Shown: positions 48,475-57,995 of the stretch, piece after piece
How the letters are laid out: each line of letters begins with the position of its first letter
Position numbering within the stretch: position 1 is the stretch's first letter
DNA from: Henriciella marina DSM 19595
GTDB taxonomy: Bacteria > Pseudomonadota > Alphaproteobacteria > Caulobacterales > Hyphomonadaceae
NCBI RefSeq assembly: GCF_000376805.1
Contig: NZ_AQXT01000002.1
Coordinates: 682,001-746,000, forward strand
Direction: 5' to 3'
DNA: 64,000 bases
Notes under the pieces: model-generated
Seen by the model: the letters and a program-made list of their open reading frames with translations, nothing else
Told to the model about the DNA's origin: nothing
Database searches by the model: none
Made by a program: the position numbers and the translations under genes

Positions 48475-49491
48475 ATGGCCGTTGATCCGCGGTTCTTCCG
48501 TTTTCTCGGACCTGTGGCACTCGGCGATCTAGCCGCCGTATCCGATGCGGAGTGCCGCGGGGACGGGACCCGTGAAGCCACCAGTGTGGGTCCAGCGGGC
48601 AATGCGCGAGCTGGCGAAGTCTGCTATTATGATGGCAAGAAACCGCCCGCCGAAGACGATGTCAGCAAAGCGGCCATTGCGTGCTTTATCAGCGCTGCTT
48701 TTGCGAATGCGCTGCCTGAAGGTGTCGCCGCACTCGTATCAGAGCTACCCCGTCATGCGCATGCCATGGCGGCACGCAAGCTGGTCCAGTTCCGCGACTG
48801 GGGCGATACTGAGAGGCCGCACACGCCGACAAATATCCATGCAAGCGCCAGGATCGCGGCCACTGCGCATGTCGGTGAGGGTGCCGCGATCGGTGAGCGC
48901 ACGGTCATCGCGCCAAATGCCGTGATCGGGCCAGGTGTCCAGATCGGCAAAGACTGCGTCATCGGCGCAAATGTCAGCATTCAGTGCGCACTCATCGGCA
49001 ATGGCGTGAAGGTCTATTCGGGCGCGCGCATCGGAGAAGCCGGGTTCGGCGTCATGCCGGGGCCGAGCGGCGCGCAGGATGCTCCGCAGTATGGCCGGGT
49101 GATCCTGCAGGACGGCGTCACCATCGGCGCGAATTCCTGCGTCGATCGGGGTGCTTTTGACGATACAATTCTTGGTGAGAATACCAAGATCGATAATCTC
49201 TGCCAGATTGCGCATAATGTCGTCGCGGGCCGCAATGTCCTGATGGCGTCGTTTGCAGGCATATCCGGCTCGGTGACGATCGGGGATGGCGTACAGCTTG
49301 GCGGCCGCGTCGGGATCGCTGATCATGTTACGATCGGAGATGGGGCATCGATCGCGGCGTCGGCCGGCGTCTTCCGCGAGATTCCAGCTGGCCAGACATG
49401 GGGCGGTGTCCCAGCGCGCCCCATCAAGGAATGGATGCGCGAGATTGCCTGGCTACACAAGCAGACGTCCAGCAAAAGGCGCAAAGATTGA
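48475..49491 (+). CDS. lpxD: UDP-3-O-(3-hydroxyacyl)glucosamine N-acyltransferase
   Basis: Third enzyme of lipid A synthesis; adds the N-linked hydroxyacyl chain. The 338-residue protein has an N-terminal uridine-binding domain (about 1-105). A left-handed beta-helix of hexapeptide repeats follows, with the catalytic His at H247 (Q-I-A-H-N-V). A C-terminal helix ends it. The stop TGA overlaps the TTG start of lpxA, so fabZ, normally between them, is missing here. Confidence 0.97.
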   Translation: MAVDPRFFRFLGPVALGDLAAVSDAECRGDGTREATSVGPAGNARAGEVCYYDGKKPPAEDDVSKAAIACFISAAFANALPEGVAALVSELPRHAHAMAARKLVQFRDWGDTERPHTPTNIHASARIAATAHVGEGAAIGERTVIAPNAVIGPGVQIGKDCVIGANVSIQCALIGNGVKVYSGARIGEAGFGVMPGPSGAQDAPQYGRVILQDGVTIGANSCVDRGAFDDTILGENTKIDNLCQIAHNVVAGRNVLMASFAGISGSVTIGDGVQLGGRVGIADHVTIGDGASIAASAGVFREIPAGQTWGGVPARPIKEWMREIAWLHKQTSSKRRKD

Positions 49492-50279
49492 GCCCTACCA
49501 TCCATCCCACGGCCATCGTTGAAGATGGCGCGACGCTTGGAGACGGTGTCACCGTCGGTCCGTTTGCATTTGTTGGTGCCAGCGTCACGCTGGGGGACCG
49601 CTGCGTGGTCCACCAACGCGGCGTTGTGCTCGGCAATACAGTCCTTGGTGACGATGTTGAAGTCTTTCCGGGAGCAGTTATCGGCGGTCCGCCGCAGATC
49701 CTTGGCTTTGAGGATGACGGGACATCGCGAGTAAACATCGGCAAGGGAACGATCCTGAGGGAGAATGTGACGGTTCACGCCGGATCACCCGCACATGGCG
49801 GGCTCACCAGTATTGGTGAGAACTGCCTGTTCATGGTCAATTCCCACCTCGCGCATGACTGCGCAGTTGGCGATAAATGCGTCTTCGCAAACGGGGTTCA
49901 GATTGGCGGTCATGTCGTGATCGCAGATCAGGTCTGGATGGGTGGGCTGGTCGCTATCCATCAGTTTTGCCGGATTGGCCCGCACGCCTTTGTTGGCGGT
50001 GGCGCGATCGTTGTGGCGGACGTCATTCCCTATGGTTCGGTCATCGGCAACCATGCCTATCTGGCGGGCCTGAACATTATCGGGATGAAACGCCGGGGCT
50101 TCAGCCGGCAGTCGATACATGATCTTCGGGCAGCGTATCGCATGCTGTTTGCGAAAGAAGGCACATTCAGCGAACGGGTAAAGGACGCTGAGGAGACGTA
50201 TGGCGACTGCAAGGAGCTGATGGAGATCATCGATTTCATCAAGTCCAGCAAAAGCCGGTCGCTCTGCCTTCCCGAATAG
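49488..50279 (+). CDS. lpxA: UDP-N-acetylglucosamine O-acyltransferase
   Basis: First enzyme of lipid A synthesis; transfers a 3-hydroxyacyl chain from ACP to UDP-GlcNAc. The 263-residue left-handed beta-helix protein has H123 in N-S-H-L-A-H-D-C, the position of the catalytic base in known LpxA, and the C-terminal helical domain. I take TTG 49488 as start: it overlaps the lpxD stop and gives the normal N terminus [10 protein letters not shown]. Open frame further upstream is inside lpxD. Confidence 0.96.
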   Translation: MSPTIHPTAIVEDGATLGDGVTVGPFAFVGASVTLGDRCVVHQRGVVLGNTVLGDDVEVFPGAVIGGPPQILGFEDDGTSRVNIGKGTILRENVTVHAGSPAHGGLTSIGENCLFMVNSHLAHDCAVGDKCVFANGVQIGGHVVIADQVWMGGLVAIHQFCRIGPHAFVGGGAIVVADVIPYGSVIGNHAYLAGLNIIGMKRRGFSRQSIHDLRAAYRMLFAKEGTFSERVKDAEETYGDCKELMEIIDFIKSSKSRSLCLPE

Positions 50280-50291
50280 GGGATTTGGCCA

Positions 50292-51131
50292 ATGGAAAAG
50301 CTTGCAATAATTGCTGGTCTTGGCGACCTGCCCGTCAGCATTGCATCTGCCGCCCGGTCGAGGGGGCAGGCGGTTCATGTGTTTCGTCTGGCCGGCTTTG
50401 AAGAAAGGCGGCTCGAGGCTTTTGAGCATGAGATCGTAGGTCTTGGTCAGATCGGCCACCTTATCAAACGCCTCCACAACCTTGACTGCCGGGAGGTTGT
50501 CCTAGCCGGCATCGTCAAGCGTCCAAACTTCTCTGACGTGAAACTTGATATGAGGGGCGCGAAGCTTCTGCCGCGTGTCATCAAGGCTGCCCGCAAAGGC
50601 GATGATGCGCTGCTGCGGGTCATCATCTCCGAACTAGAAAGCGAAGGCTTCAAGATTATTGCCGCCGAGACGGCTGCAAGTGACCTTACCGTTGGTGAGG
50701 GCGCTATCTTTGGCCGTAAGCCGGATGAGAATGAGCTGGCCGATCTCATGAAAGCGGCCCGGATTGCGGGGGAGCTTGGCCGGCTCGATATTGGGCAGGG
50801 CTGTGTTGTCTGCGACGGACTTGTGCTGGCCGTCGAGGCGCAGGAAGGCACCGACCGGATGCTCGTCCGGGTGAGCGAGCTGGAAGAAGATATTCGCGGC
50901 ACCGATGCGGCGCGACGGGGCGTGCTGGTCAAACGGCCAAAGCCGATACAGGAAAGGCGGATCGATCTGCCAACGATTGGGCCGGAGACAATCGACAGGG
51001 CGGCGCGGGCCGGACTTGTCGGCATCGGCGTTGAAGCGGGCGGTGCGCTTCTCTTGAACCGCGAAACGATTGGCGCGCGTTGTGAGGCATTGGGGGTATT
51101 CCTCTACGCGTTTCCGAGCGACTGGAGCTGA
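50292..51131 (+). CDS. lpxI: UDP-2,3-diacylglucosamine pyrophosphatase LpxI
   Basis: Produces lipid X from UDP-2,3-diacylglucosamine, replacing LpxH in alphaproteobacteria. The 279-residue protein shows the N-terminal L-A-I-I-A-G-L-G-D-L-P-V-S-I-A and the C-terminal catalytic domain with K-R-P-K-P-I-Q-E-R-R-I-D-L-P-T-I-G and A-G-L-V-G-I-G-V-E-A-G. It sits 12 bases after lpxA and 5 before lpxB, as in Caulobacter. No lpxH is visible. Confidence 0.94.
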   Translation: MEKLAIIAGLGDLPVSIASAARSRGQAVHVFRLAGFEERRLEAFEHEIVGLGQIGHLIKRLHNLDCREVVLAGIVKRPNFSDVKLDMRGAKLLPRVIKAARKGDDALLRVIISELESEGFKIIAAETAASDLTVGEGAIFGRKPDENELADLMKAARIAGELGRLDIGQGCVVCDGLVLAVEAQEGTDRMLVRVSELEEDIRGTDAARRGVLVKRPKPIQERRIDLPTIGPETIDRAARAGLVGIGVEAGGALLLNRETIGARCEALGVFLYAFPSDWS

Positions 51132-51136
51132 AGGTC

Positions 51137-52282
51137 ATGGCGTCTGATATCTTCCTGGTCGCAGCTGAAGCCTCTGGTGACCTATTGGCGGCAGAGATTG
51201 TCGATGAGCTTCACCGCAAACAGCCCGGGCTGAGATTGAATGCCATCGGCGGAGAACACCTTGCAGCGCGGGGGCTCGTATCTCCGATCGACGTGGCCCC
51301 GCTATCGGTTGTCGGGCTGCTTGAAGGTCTCAGGATTTATCGTGAAGTTGTTGCGCTTGCCGATGCGGCTGCAGACGCGATCATCGAAGCCGCGCCGCAT
51401 ACTGTCGCATTGGTCGATTCGTGGGGGTTCACGCTTCGCGTTGCCCAGCGGGTCCGTCGGCGGGCGCCGGCTATCCGGCTGGTGAAGATCGTCGGGCCGC
51501 AAGTCTGGGCGACCCGTCCTGGACGGGCAAAGACGCTGGCTGAAGCGGTCGACCATCTGGTCTGCATCCATGAGATGGAAGTGCCGTTTTATGAGCCTTT
51601 CGGCCTTCCGGTCACCGTGATGGGCAATCCTGCCTTATCGCGAGGGCAGAAGGGTGATGCTCTGGCGGGTCGGGAGGCTCTTGGTGTTGACAGCGGACCT
51701 ATCCTGCTCGTGCTGCCTGGCAGTCGGCAAAGCGAGATAGACAACGTCGCTCCGACATTATTGGAGGCGGCCCGTTCGGTGAAGGATGAGCGTCCAGATG
51801 TGAACATTATTATTCAGCCCGCGTCGAATATTCGTACATACTTCGTTGAAAAATATGGAGATGTTGGCGATTGGGCAATGCTCGCGCCAGCGTATGCCGA
51901 GCGATCCAACGTCATGTCAGCAGCCACTTACGCGCTCGCCTGTTCAGGAACCGTGACGAGTGAGCTTGCCGTACAGAAAACGCCGTTCCTCGCCGGTTAC
52001 CATACAGGCTGGATCACTTGGGCTCTGGCGCGGTTTTTGCTGTTTAAGCCGACACATATTACGCTGCTGAACATCGCCGCGGACGACACAGAAGTCATTC
52101 CTGAATTCGTTCAGACGAAGTTTCAGCCAGCCGCTATTGCAGCCGAGGCGCTTCGGATGCTGGGTGATGAGGACGCGCGCCTGAACCAGGTCGAGGCGCA
52201 GAAAAAAGCCCTCGCCAGAATGGGCGAGGGCGATCTTCAATCCGCGCAAATCGCTGCGCAGGTACTCTTGTCAAAAGACTAG
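51137..52282 (+). CDS. lpxB: Lipid-A-disaccharide synthase
   Basis: A GT-B glycosyltransferase that joins lipid X to UDP-diacylglucosamine. The 381-residue protein has the N-terminal [16 protein letters not shown] and V-D-S-W-G-F-T-L-R, and the middle [12 protein letters not shown]. Length is normal. Its stop shares a CTAG with the stop of the convergent gltA, and its last 75 bases contain a hairpin that works as an antisense terminator candidate for gltA. Confidence 0.96.
   Translation: MASDIFLVAAEASGDLLAAEIVDELHRKQPGLRLNAIGGEHLAARGLVSPIDVAPLSVVGLLEGLRIYREVVALADAAADAIIEAAPHTVALVDSWGFTLRVAQRVRRRAPAIRLVKIVGPQVWATRPGRAKTLAEAVDHLVCIHEMEVPFYEPFGLPVTVMGNPALSRGQKGDALAGREALGVDSGPILLVLPGSRQSEIDNVAPTLLEAARSVKDERPDVNIIIQPASNIRTYFVEKYGDVGDWAMLAPAYAERSNVMSAATYALACSGTVTSELAVQKTPFLAGYHTGWITWALARFLLFKPTHITLLNIAADDTEVIPEFVQTKFQPAAIAAEALRMLGDEDARLNQVEAQKKALARMGEGDLQSAQIAAQVLLSKD
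52202..52231 (-). terminator. Intrinsic terminator for gltA, lying inside lpxB
   Basis: On the minus strand GCCCTCGCC-(6)-GGCGAGGGC forms a perfect 9-bp stem (52208-52231), followed directly by six T (52202-52207). It lies 47 bases past the gltA stop, inside the coding 3' end of lpxB. Confidence 0.8.
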
Positions 52283-53586
52283 CCGCGCTGTGAGACCGGC
52301 TTGAAGTCACGCAATGGTGCGCCGGTATAGAGTTGGCGCGGGCGGCCGATGCGCTGGGTTGGATCCTCAATCATCTCGTTGAGCTGCGACACCCAGCCGA
52401 CAGTCCGGGCCAGCGCGAACAGGACGGTGAACATCTCTGTGGGGAAGCCCATAGCGTCCAGGATGATGCCGGAATAGAAGTCGACATTTGGATAGAGTTT
52501 CTTCTCGACGAAGTACTCGTCTTCCAGTGCAATTTTCTCAAGCTCCATCGCGACTTTCAGGACAGGGGTGTCCTTGATGCCGAGCTCGTTCAGAACTTCG
52601 TGCGCGGTTTCCTGCATGACCGTCGCGCGCGGGTCGTAATTCTTGTAGACGCGGTGGCCAAAGCCCATCAGGCGGAATGGATCGTCGCGATCCTTTGCGC
52701 GCGCGATGAATTCCGGAATACGGTCAACCGTCCCGATCTCATGCAGCATGTTGAGGCAGGCTTCGTTGGCGCCGCCGTGGGCCGGGCCCCAGAGACACGC
52801 AACACCGGCTGCGACGGCCGCATAAGGGTGCGCACCCGAAGAGCCGGCAAGCCTGACAGTCGAAGTCGACGCGTTCTGCTCATGGTCAGCATGGAGGATG
52901 AAGAAGCGGTCCATCGCCTTGGCGAGCGTTGGGCTGATCTTGTAGTCTTCCGCAGGGACCGAGAAGCACATGCGCAGGAAATTCTCCGCATAGGAAAGAT
53001 CGTTGCGCGGGTTCACGAAAGGCTGGCCGATCGAGTATTTATAGACGCGGGCGGCGAGCGTCGGCATTTTCGCGATGAGGCGAATGGATGCGAGGCGGCG
53101 CTCTTCAGGGTCAGCGCTATCCATCGAGCTGGGATAAAAAGCCGACAAGGCGCCGACAGTGCCGGTCAGCATCGCCATAGGATGGCTGTCACGGCGGAAG
53201 CCATCGAAGAAGCGGTCCATCTGCGTGTGAAGCAGGGTGTGCTGGTTAATCTCGCGGGCGAATGTCTTGAACTGAGAACCTGTTGGCAGTTCCCCATTGA
53301 GGAGGAGATAGCAAACCTCCAGATAGCCCGATTGTTCGGCAAGCTGGTCAATCGGGTAGCCGCGGTGAAGAAGAACGCCTTCCTCGCCATCAATGAATGT
53401 GATCTGCGACTCGCAGCTGGCGGTCGACGTAAAGCCGGGATCGAGCGTGAAAACGCCAGCCTCGCCATAAAGCTTTTTGACGTCCACGACGTTCGGACCG
53501 AGCGTGCCGCTCAGGACTGGAAGTTCATGCGAAGTTCCATCGATTTCAATCTTGGCCGTCCCGGCAGGTTTGGTCTTGTTGATCAT
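52279..53586 (-). CDS. gltA: Citrate synthase (type I)
   Basis: Condenses acetyl-CoA and oxaloacetate at the entry of the TCA cycle. The 435-residue type II-like hexameric enzyme of Gram-negative bacteria has active-site H270 (P-A-H-G-G-A-N-E-A), H311 ([13 protein letters not shown]) and D369 (N-V-D-F-Y-S-G). It lies 24 bases downstream of gltX on the same strand. It ends at a TAG that overlaps the TAG of lpxB on the other strand, with a terminator just beyond. Confidence 0.97.
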   Translation of the reverse strand: MINKTKPAGTAKIEIDGTSHELPVLSGTLGPNVVDVKKLYGEAGVFTLDPGFTSTASCESQITFIDGEEGVLLHRGYPIDQLAEQSGYLEVCYLLLNGELPTGSQFKTFAREINQHTLLHTQMDRFFDGFRRDSHPMAMLTGTVGALSAFYPSSMDSADPEERRLASIRLIAKMPTLAARVYKYSIGQPFVNPRNDLSYAENFLRMCFSVPAEDYKISPTLAKAMDRFFILHADHEQNASTSTVRLAGSSGAHPYAAVAAGVACLWGPAHGGANEACLNMLHEIGTVDRIPEFIARAKDRDDPFRLMGFGHRVYKNYDPRATVMQETAHEVLNELGIKDTPVLKVAMELEKIALEDEYFVEKKLYPNVDFYSGIILDAMGFPTEMFTVLFALARTVGWVSQLNEMIEDPTQRIGRPRQLYTGAPLRDFKPVSQRG

Positions 53587-53610
53587 GTCAGCTCTCTCAT
53601 ACGTGTCGGA

Positions 53611-55095
53611 CTATTCACTCTGCATGTCAGTGCGAGCGAGGTGAAAATCAATGCGTGACAGGGTCTCATCACGGCCGAGCCATTCCATCACCGGCGCGAG
53701 GTCCGGAGCTGGAAGCCCTCCGGTCAGGGCCGCGCGTATTGGCGGACCAACCTGGCCAAAGGACAGTTCGTTTTCAGCGCAATAAGTCTGTAACGTCTGT
53801 TGCAGTGCGGTATCGCTCCATTCCTCAACATTGGCAATGGCCTGGCGCAAATCTGCGAGCCGCTCTAGCTTGTCGCCGGTGAGGTTCTTGCGGGTCTTCT
53901 TGTTGAGGTCATCGGTGTTCGCCGTCCAGAGAAAGCGGAAGGCTTCTGCGAGCTCTGGCAGGGTCGCCCCGCGGTCTTTCATCGTCGGCAGCGCAGCTGC
54001 AACCCGCGTGCGCGTAACCTTATCCAGCGGTCCACCAACGGCCTCTTCTAGCCACGGCTCCAGCAAAGCCATGAGACGGACATTATCGCAGGCGCGAATG
54101 AAATGCGCGTTGACGTCGTTCAGCTTCGCGAGGTCAAGGCGGGCCGGTGAGCGGTTGATCGCGTCGATTGAGAAGATACGCGCCGCATCGTCCAGCGTGA
54201 ACATCTCCTCGTCGCCATGGCTCCAGCCGAGACGCAAGAGATATGAGTTCAGTGCCTCCGGCAGGTAGCCCATATCGCGATAGGCTGTCGTGCTGAGCGC
54301 GCCATGTCGCTTGGAGAGCTTGGCGCCATCGTCGCCGTGGATCATTGGCACGTGCGAGAAGGCAGGCACATCCCAGTCCATCGCCTGATAGATCGGAATC
54401 TGGCGGAACGTGTTGCGCAGATGATCGTCGCCGCGGATGACATGGGTTACACCCATATCGTGATCGTCAACGACAACGGCGAGCATATAGGTCGGGGACC
54501 CGTCGGCGCGGAGCAGGATGAGATCATCGATCTCTCGCGCGGAAACCTTGACCTCGCCCTGGACGCCATCCTGAACAATGATCTGGCCAGCATCCGGAGC
54601 GCGCAGGCGAATAGTGTACGGTGCATCTGCCGCAGGCGGGTCACCGCCATCGCGCCAGGGGGAACGGAACGGGGCAAGCAGCTTTTCTGCCGTCTGCAGA
54701 AGTTTCTGCTTGTCGGCCTCTTCTATGCCTTCCTGTTTCGCAGCGGCACGAGCTGCCTCTCCTTCTTCGCGGCGGGTCTGAAGTTCCTCAGGGGTGGCAT
54801 AGCAGCGAAAGGCCTGGCCGCGCTGGACCATTTCTTCGGCGCATTCTACATGGCGGCCGGCCTGCGCGCTCTGGAAGACCGGCGGCTCATCCGCATCGAG
54901 GCCGAGCCAGGTCATCCCATCGAGAATCGCATCGACAGCTTCCTGCGTTGAGCGGGCTTTGTCGGTATCCTCGATACGTAGCAGGAATTTTCCCTGGTTG
55001 CGACGGGCAAACAGGTAGTTGAAAAGAGCTGTGCGTGCACCGCCAATGTGGAGCATGCCAGTGGGGGAGGGGGCAAATCGCGTAATCATCGTCAT
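53611..55095 (-). CDS. gltX: Glutamyl-tRNA synthetase
   Basis: Charges tRNA-Glu, and perhaps tRNA-Gln if the GatCAB route is used. The 494-residue class I synthetase has the HIGH variant in A-P-S-P-T-G-M-L-H-I-G-G-A-R and the K-L-S-K-R motif in D-D-G-A-K-L-S-K-R-H-G. I use ATG 55095 (M-T-M-I-T-R-F-A-P-S-P-T-G); ATG 55089 is also possible. A longer reading to 55152 would overlap comEC. The divergent comEC begins nearby. Confidence 0.95.
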   Translation of the reverse strand: MTMITRFAPSPTGMLHIGGARTALFNYLFARRNQGKFLLRIEDTDKARSTQEAVDAILDGMTWLGLDADEPPVFQSAQAGRHVECAEEMVQRGQAFRCYATPEELQTRREEGEAARAAAKQEGIEEADKQKLLQTAEKLLAPFRSPWRDGGDPPAADAPYTIRLRAPDAGQIIVQDGVQGEVKVSAREIDDLILLRADGSPTYMLAVVVDDHDMGVTHVIRGDDHLRNTFRQIPIYQAMDWDVPAFSHVPMIHGDDGAKLSKRHGALSTTAYRDMGYLPEALNSYLLRLGWSHGDEEMFTLDDAARIFSIDAINRSPARLDLAKLNDVNAHFIRACDNVRLMALLEPWLEEAVGGPLDKVTRTRVAAALPTMKDRGATLPELAEAFRFLWTANTDDLNKKTRKNLTGDKLERLADLRQAIANVEEWSDTALQQTLQTYCAENELSFGQVGPPIRAALTGGLPAPDLAPVMEWLGRDETLSRIDFHLARTDMQSE

Positions 55096-55131
55096 CAGTC
55101 TGACAAACCGTCCGGCTCTGCTTCTGATCAG

Positions 55132-57252
55132 GTGTCTCGGCGCCATCAACACCCTGACGAAGCTTCAGGCAAGAGGCAGGCTGATTTCCCTCGCGGCGAG
55201 GCGGCGGAGAGCCGGGTTGTCCACCTTGTCCTGAACGGTCCGCTCTATTTCGCCCTCGGTCTCTGCCTTGGTGCGGCAGGTTATTTCTCACTTTCATTTG
55301 AGCCGCCGATTGCAATTTTCGTTATCGCTTTATTGCTTACTGGTGTTGGCGCGGCTGCCGCCGTGCGACGCTCCGGTATCTTTACGTTACGTCTGGCAGC
55401 GATCCTGCTGTTTGGGGCTGTTTGCGGGGCAGGCGTGTCCAAAACGCATACTGAGCTGCGCGCTGAGCCGGCCGTTCAGGCGATGATCGGCCCTGCGATG
55501 GTCGAGGGCTGGGTCACATCGGTTCAGCCAGGCACAAATGGCCTGAGGCTTCGCATTGATGTTCATGCGATTGGCGGTGTGGACAGTGCTGACTTGCCAA
55601 AGAAAATCCGCCTGACCCACAGCCTGTCGCTGAATGTTGCGCCGGGCCGGTTTGTACGCTGCTGGTCTGTTCTTCGCCCGCCGCCACAGCCCAGCATGCC
55701 TGGCGACTATGCGTTCAACCGGCAGGCCTTCTTTGAAGGGCTGGACGCGGTTGGCTATGTACAGGGACGTTGCCGGGGCGGGGCGCTCGGGCCTGAGAAG
55801 GGCGCAGGCAACAGGATAAGAAGTACGATCAATACGATGCGCAGGGCTCTCGCGCTTCATGTTCACGATGCGGCTGGAGAGCGGGCTGGCGGTTTTGCAG
55901 CTGCGCTAGCCTCTGGTGATCGCAGTTTCATGAGGCAGGACGACATCGAGGCGCTGCGCAGGGCAGGCCTCGCCCATCTTCTTGCTATATCCGGGCTTCA
56001 CCTTGGTATCGTTGGCGGACTGGTCTTCGTGACAATTCGTAAGCTCCTGACGCTATGGGAGTGGCTGGCGCTGCGGATCGCCGTTCAGAAACCGGCCGCC
56101 GCCATCGCACTTGCGATGACGGCGGTGTATCTCGTGCTCTCAGGCGCCAGCATCTCGACCCAGCGCGCCTTCATCATGGCGGCTGTCTTTTTCGGTGCGA
56201 TTTTGCTCGACCGGTCGCCATTAAGTTTCCGATCCTTCGCGGTCGCCATGATTGCGGTCATCCTGATCCAGCCGCACAGCGTGATGACGCCGGGCTTTCA
56301 GATGTCGTTTGCGGCGACGGGCGCCTTGATCGCGACATACCTGGTCTGGAGAGAGCGTCGACAGGACAATCTGGATGGTCGAGGCCGCAGCGGCTTTGTC
56401 TTCACGCTGCAGTCGCTGGTGGTGACGTCCATTATCGGGGCGGCCGCTACGGCGCCATTCGCGCTCTATCACTTCGACCGTGTGGCACCGGGCGGCCTCT
56501 GGGCAAATCTCATGGCCATGCCGGTCATCAGCTTCGTTAGCGCGCCTCTGGCTGGACTGGCGCTTGCGACCGCACCGATCGGTCTCGATGAGCCGTTCCT
56601 GCGCCTGTTTGGGTGGTCACTTGAGCAGGTGCTGACGATTGCGCACTGGGTGTCCGGCCAGGCTGCCAGTGATTTCATGATCCGAGAGCCTATGCCTGCC
56701 GGCGTGCTCCTGACACTGAGTGCCGGTCTTGCCGCGGTTTGCCTCGCCCGGGGTCTTCGCTACCGGATCGGCCTGATAATAGCGACTATGGGGGTGGCGA
56801 CTTTGGTCTGGTGGTCGCTTCCTCAGACAATCCTGCACTGGTCGCCATCTGGTGAGATTCTCATCCGAGACACGACCACCGGCTGGCAGAAGCTCGCCAT
56901 AATCAATGGAGACGGGCTTTCGCCTCTTACCCTGACGGACCTTCCTTCAAGCGGTGACTGCAGGGGACGTGACTGCATCTTCGAAACCGCTTCAGGCCGT
57001 ATCGCCATACTCGATGGGGCCAGGGGCGAGACTTGCGGCGCTACTGCGGACTTTGCACTGATGGTCCAACCCAATTCGGCAGGCTGCCCGCCCGGTACAC
57101 AGATAATCTTGTGGAGGATTGTCGAGGACGCTCGCGGCGTCAGCCTTGTTCACGACCGCACGGGCCGCACGAAACTCGTGACAGCACCGTGCGGGACCCG
57201 AAAATGGCAGCCCTGCCTCGATGGCCGCAAGGCAAGCCCGAATGAAGACTAG
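55132..57252 (+). CDS. comEC: ComEC/Rec2 family DNA-uptake channel protein
   Basis: A polytopic membrane protein of the ComEC family, thought to carry single-stranded DNA across the inner membrane during transformation. The 706-residue product has N-terminal helices, a DUF4131-like domain (about 60-230), and the Competence domain with [18 protein letters not shown]. The C-terminal part has no HxHxDH metallo-beta-lactamase motif and is a short variable domain. The start is uncertain: GTG 55132 keeps 36 bases free before gltX, ATG 55048 would overlap it. The stop shares CTAG with lexA. Confidence 0.88.
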   Translation: MSRRHQHPDEASGKRQADFPRGEAAESRVVHLVLNGPLYFALGLCLGAAGYFSLSFEPPIAIFVIALLLTGVGAAAAVRRSGIFTLRLAAILLFGAVCGAGVSKTHTELRAEPAVQAMIGPAMVEGWVTSVQPGTNGLRLRIDVHAIGGVDSADLPKKIRLTHSLSLNVAPGRFVRCWSVLRPPPQPSMPGDYAFNRQAFFEGLDAVGYVQGRCRGGALGPEKGAGNRIRSTINTMRRALALHVHDAAGERAGGFAAALASGDRSFMRQDDIEALRRAGLAHLLAISGLHLGIVGGLVFVTIRKLLTLWEWLALRIAVQKPAAAIALAMTAVYLVLSGASISTQRAFIMAAVFFGAILLDRSPLSFRSFAVAMIAVILIQPHSVMTPGFQMSFAATGALIATYLVWRERRQDNLDGRGRSGFVFTLQSLVVTSIIGAAATAPFALYHFDRVAPGGLWANLMAMPVISFVSAPLAGLALATAPIGLDEPFLRLFGWSLEQVLTIAHWVSGQAASDFMIREPMPAGVLLTLSAGLAAVCLARGLRYRIGLIIATMGVATLVWWSLPQTILHWSPSGEILIRDTTTGWQKLAIINGDGLSPLTLTDLPSSGDCRGRDCIFETASGRIAILDGARGETCGATADFALMVQPNSAGCPPGTQIILWRIVEDARGVSLVHDRTGRTKLVTAPCGTRKWQPCLDGRKASPNED

Positions 57253-57932
57253 TCGTACCGGCGTACAAGGGCGACGAGGCGCCCCTGAATGCGCACGCGA
57301 TCAGGCCCAAAGATCCGCGTCTCATAGGCTGGATTGGCCGCCTCAAGCGCGATGGATGCACCCTTCTTGCGGAGCCGCTTCAGCGTTGCTTCCTCTTCAT
57401 CGATCAGCGCAACGACGATATCGCCGCTATGAGCTTCCTCTGTCCGCTTCAGGATGACGAGGTCGCCATCATGGATCCCTGCGTCGATCATCGAATCGCC
57501 TTTGACCTCAAGCGCGAAGTGCTCGTCGCCCTCCGGCAGGTCTGCAGGCGACTGGATGCGGCTGGTTTCGTGCTGGATTGCTTCGATCGGCACACCCGCA
57601 GCAATCCGCCCCAGCACCGGAATGGTCTTATTGGAGAGGTAGGCAGCCGGCATCGGCTTGCCCACAACGCTCGGTCTGAAGACCTGCCGGCCGCGAGGCG
57701 GCGCTGCAGGTGCAGCAGAATCAGGAAGTTTCAGGACTTCGAGGGCGCGTGCGCGATTGGCCAGGCGCTTGATGAAGCCGCGTTCTTCGAGCGCCGTAAT
57801 CAGACGATGAATGCCCGACTTGGATGCCAGGTTAAGCGCTTCCTTCATTTCGTCGAAGGACGGGGAGACCCCATCGCTTTTGATGCGCTCATGAATGAAG
57901 AGCAGCAGCTCTTTCTGTTTATTGGTTAGCAC
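57249..57932 (-). CDS. lexA: LexA SOS repressor
   Basis: Represses the DNA-damage response and cleaves itself when RecA is active. The 227-residue protein has an N-terminal winged helix (about 1-65). The cleavage site is A112-G113 in R-I-A-A-G-V-P, the nucleophile is S147 in K-G-D-S-M-I-D and the general base is K185 in A-T-L-K-R-L. All are intact. A GTTC-N7-GTTC box lies 39 bases upstream, so it should be autoregulated. It lies directly downstream of trpC on the same strand. Confidence 0.97.
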   Translation of the reverse strand: MLTNKQKELLLFIHERIKSDGVSPSFDEMKEALNLASKSGIHRLITALEERGFIKRLANRARALEVLKLPDSAAPAAPPRGRQVFRPSVVGKPMPAAYLSNKTIPVLGRIAAGVPIEAIQHETSRIQSPADLPEGDEHFALEVKGDSMIDAGIHDGDLVILKRTEEAHSGDIVVALIDEEEATLKRLRKKGASIALEAANPAYETRIFGPDRVRIQGRLVALVRRYD

Positions 57933-57970
57933 AGTCTGGCCTCCGGATAAAACCCTGTTCGTTCACATGT

Positions 57971-57985
57971 GTTCTACATGCGTTC
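57971..57985 (-). promoter_or_regulatory. Alphaproteobacterial SOS box upstream of lexA
   Basis: GTTC-TACATGC-GTTC (read on the plus strand) matches the direct-repeat LexA site GTTC-N7-GTTC known from alphaproteobacteria. It is 39 bases before the lexA start, in the 63-base gap behind trpC. Two more GTTC words stand just before it at 57957 and 57961. Confidence 0.85.
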
Positions 57986-57995
57986 CCGTTTCGGG

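Noticed and set aside
52333-53658. A 441-codon plus-strand frame over gltA
   Set aside because: The minus strand encodes citrate synthase with a full active site; the opposite frame has no family features.
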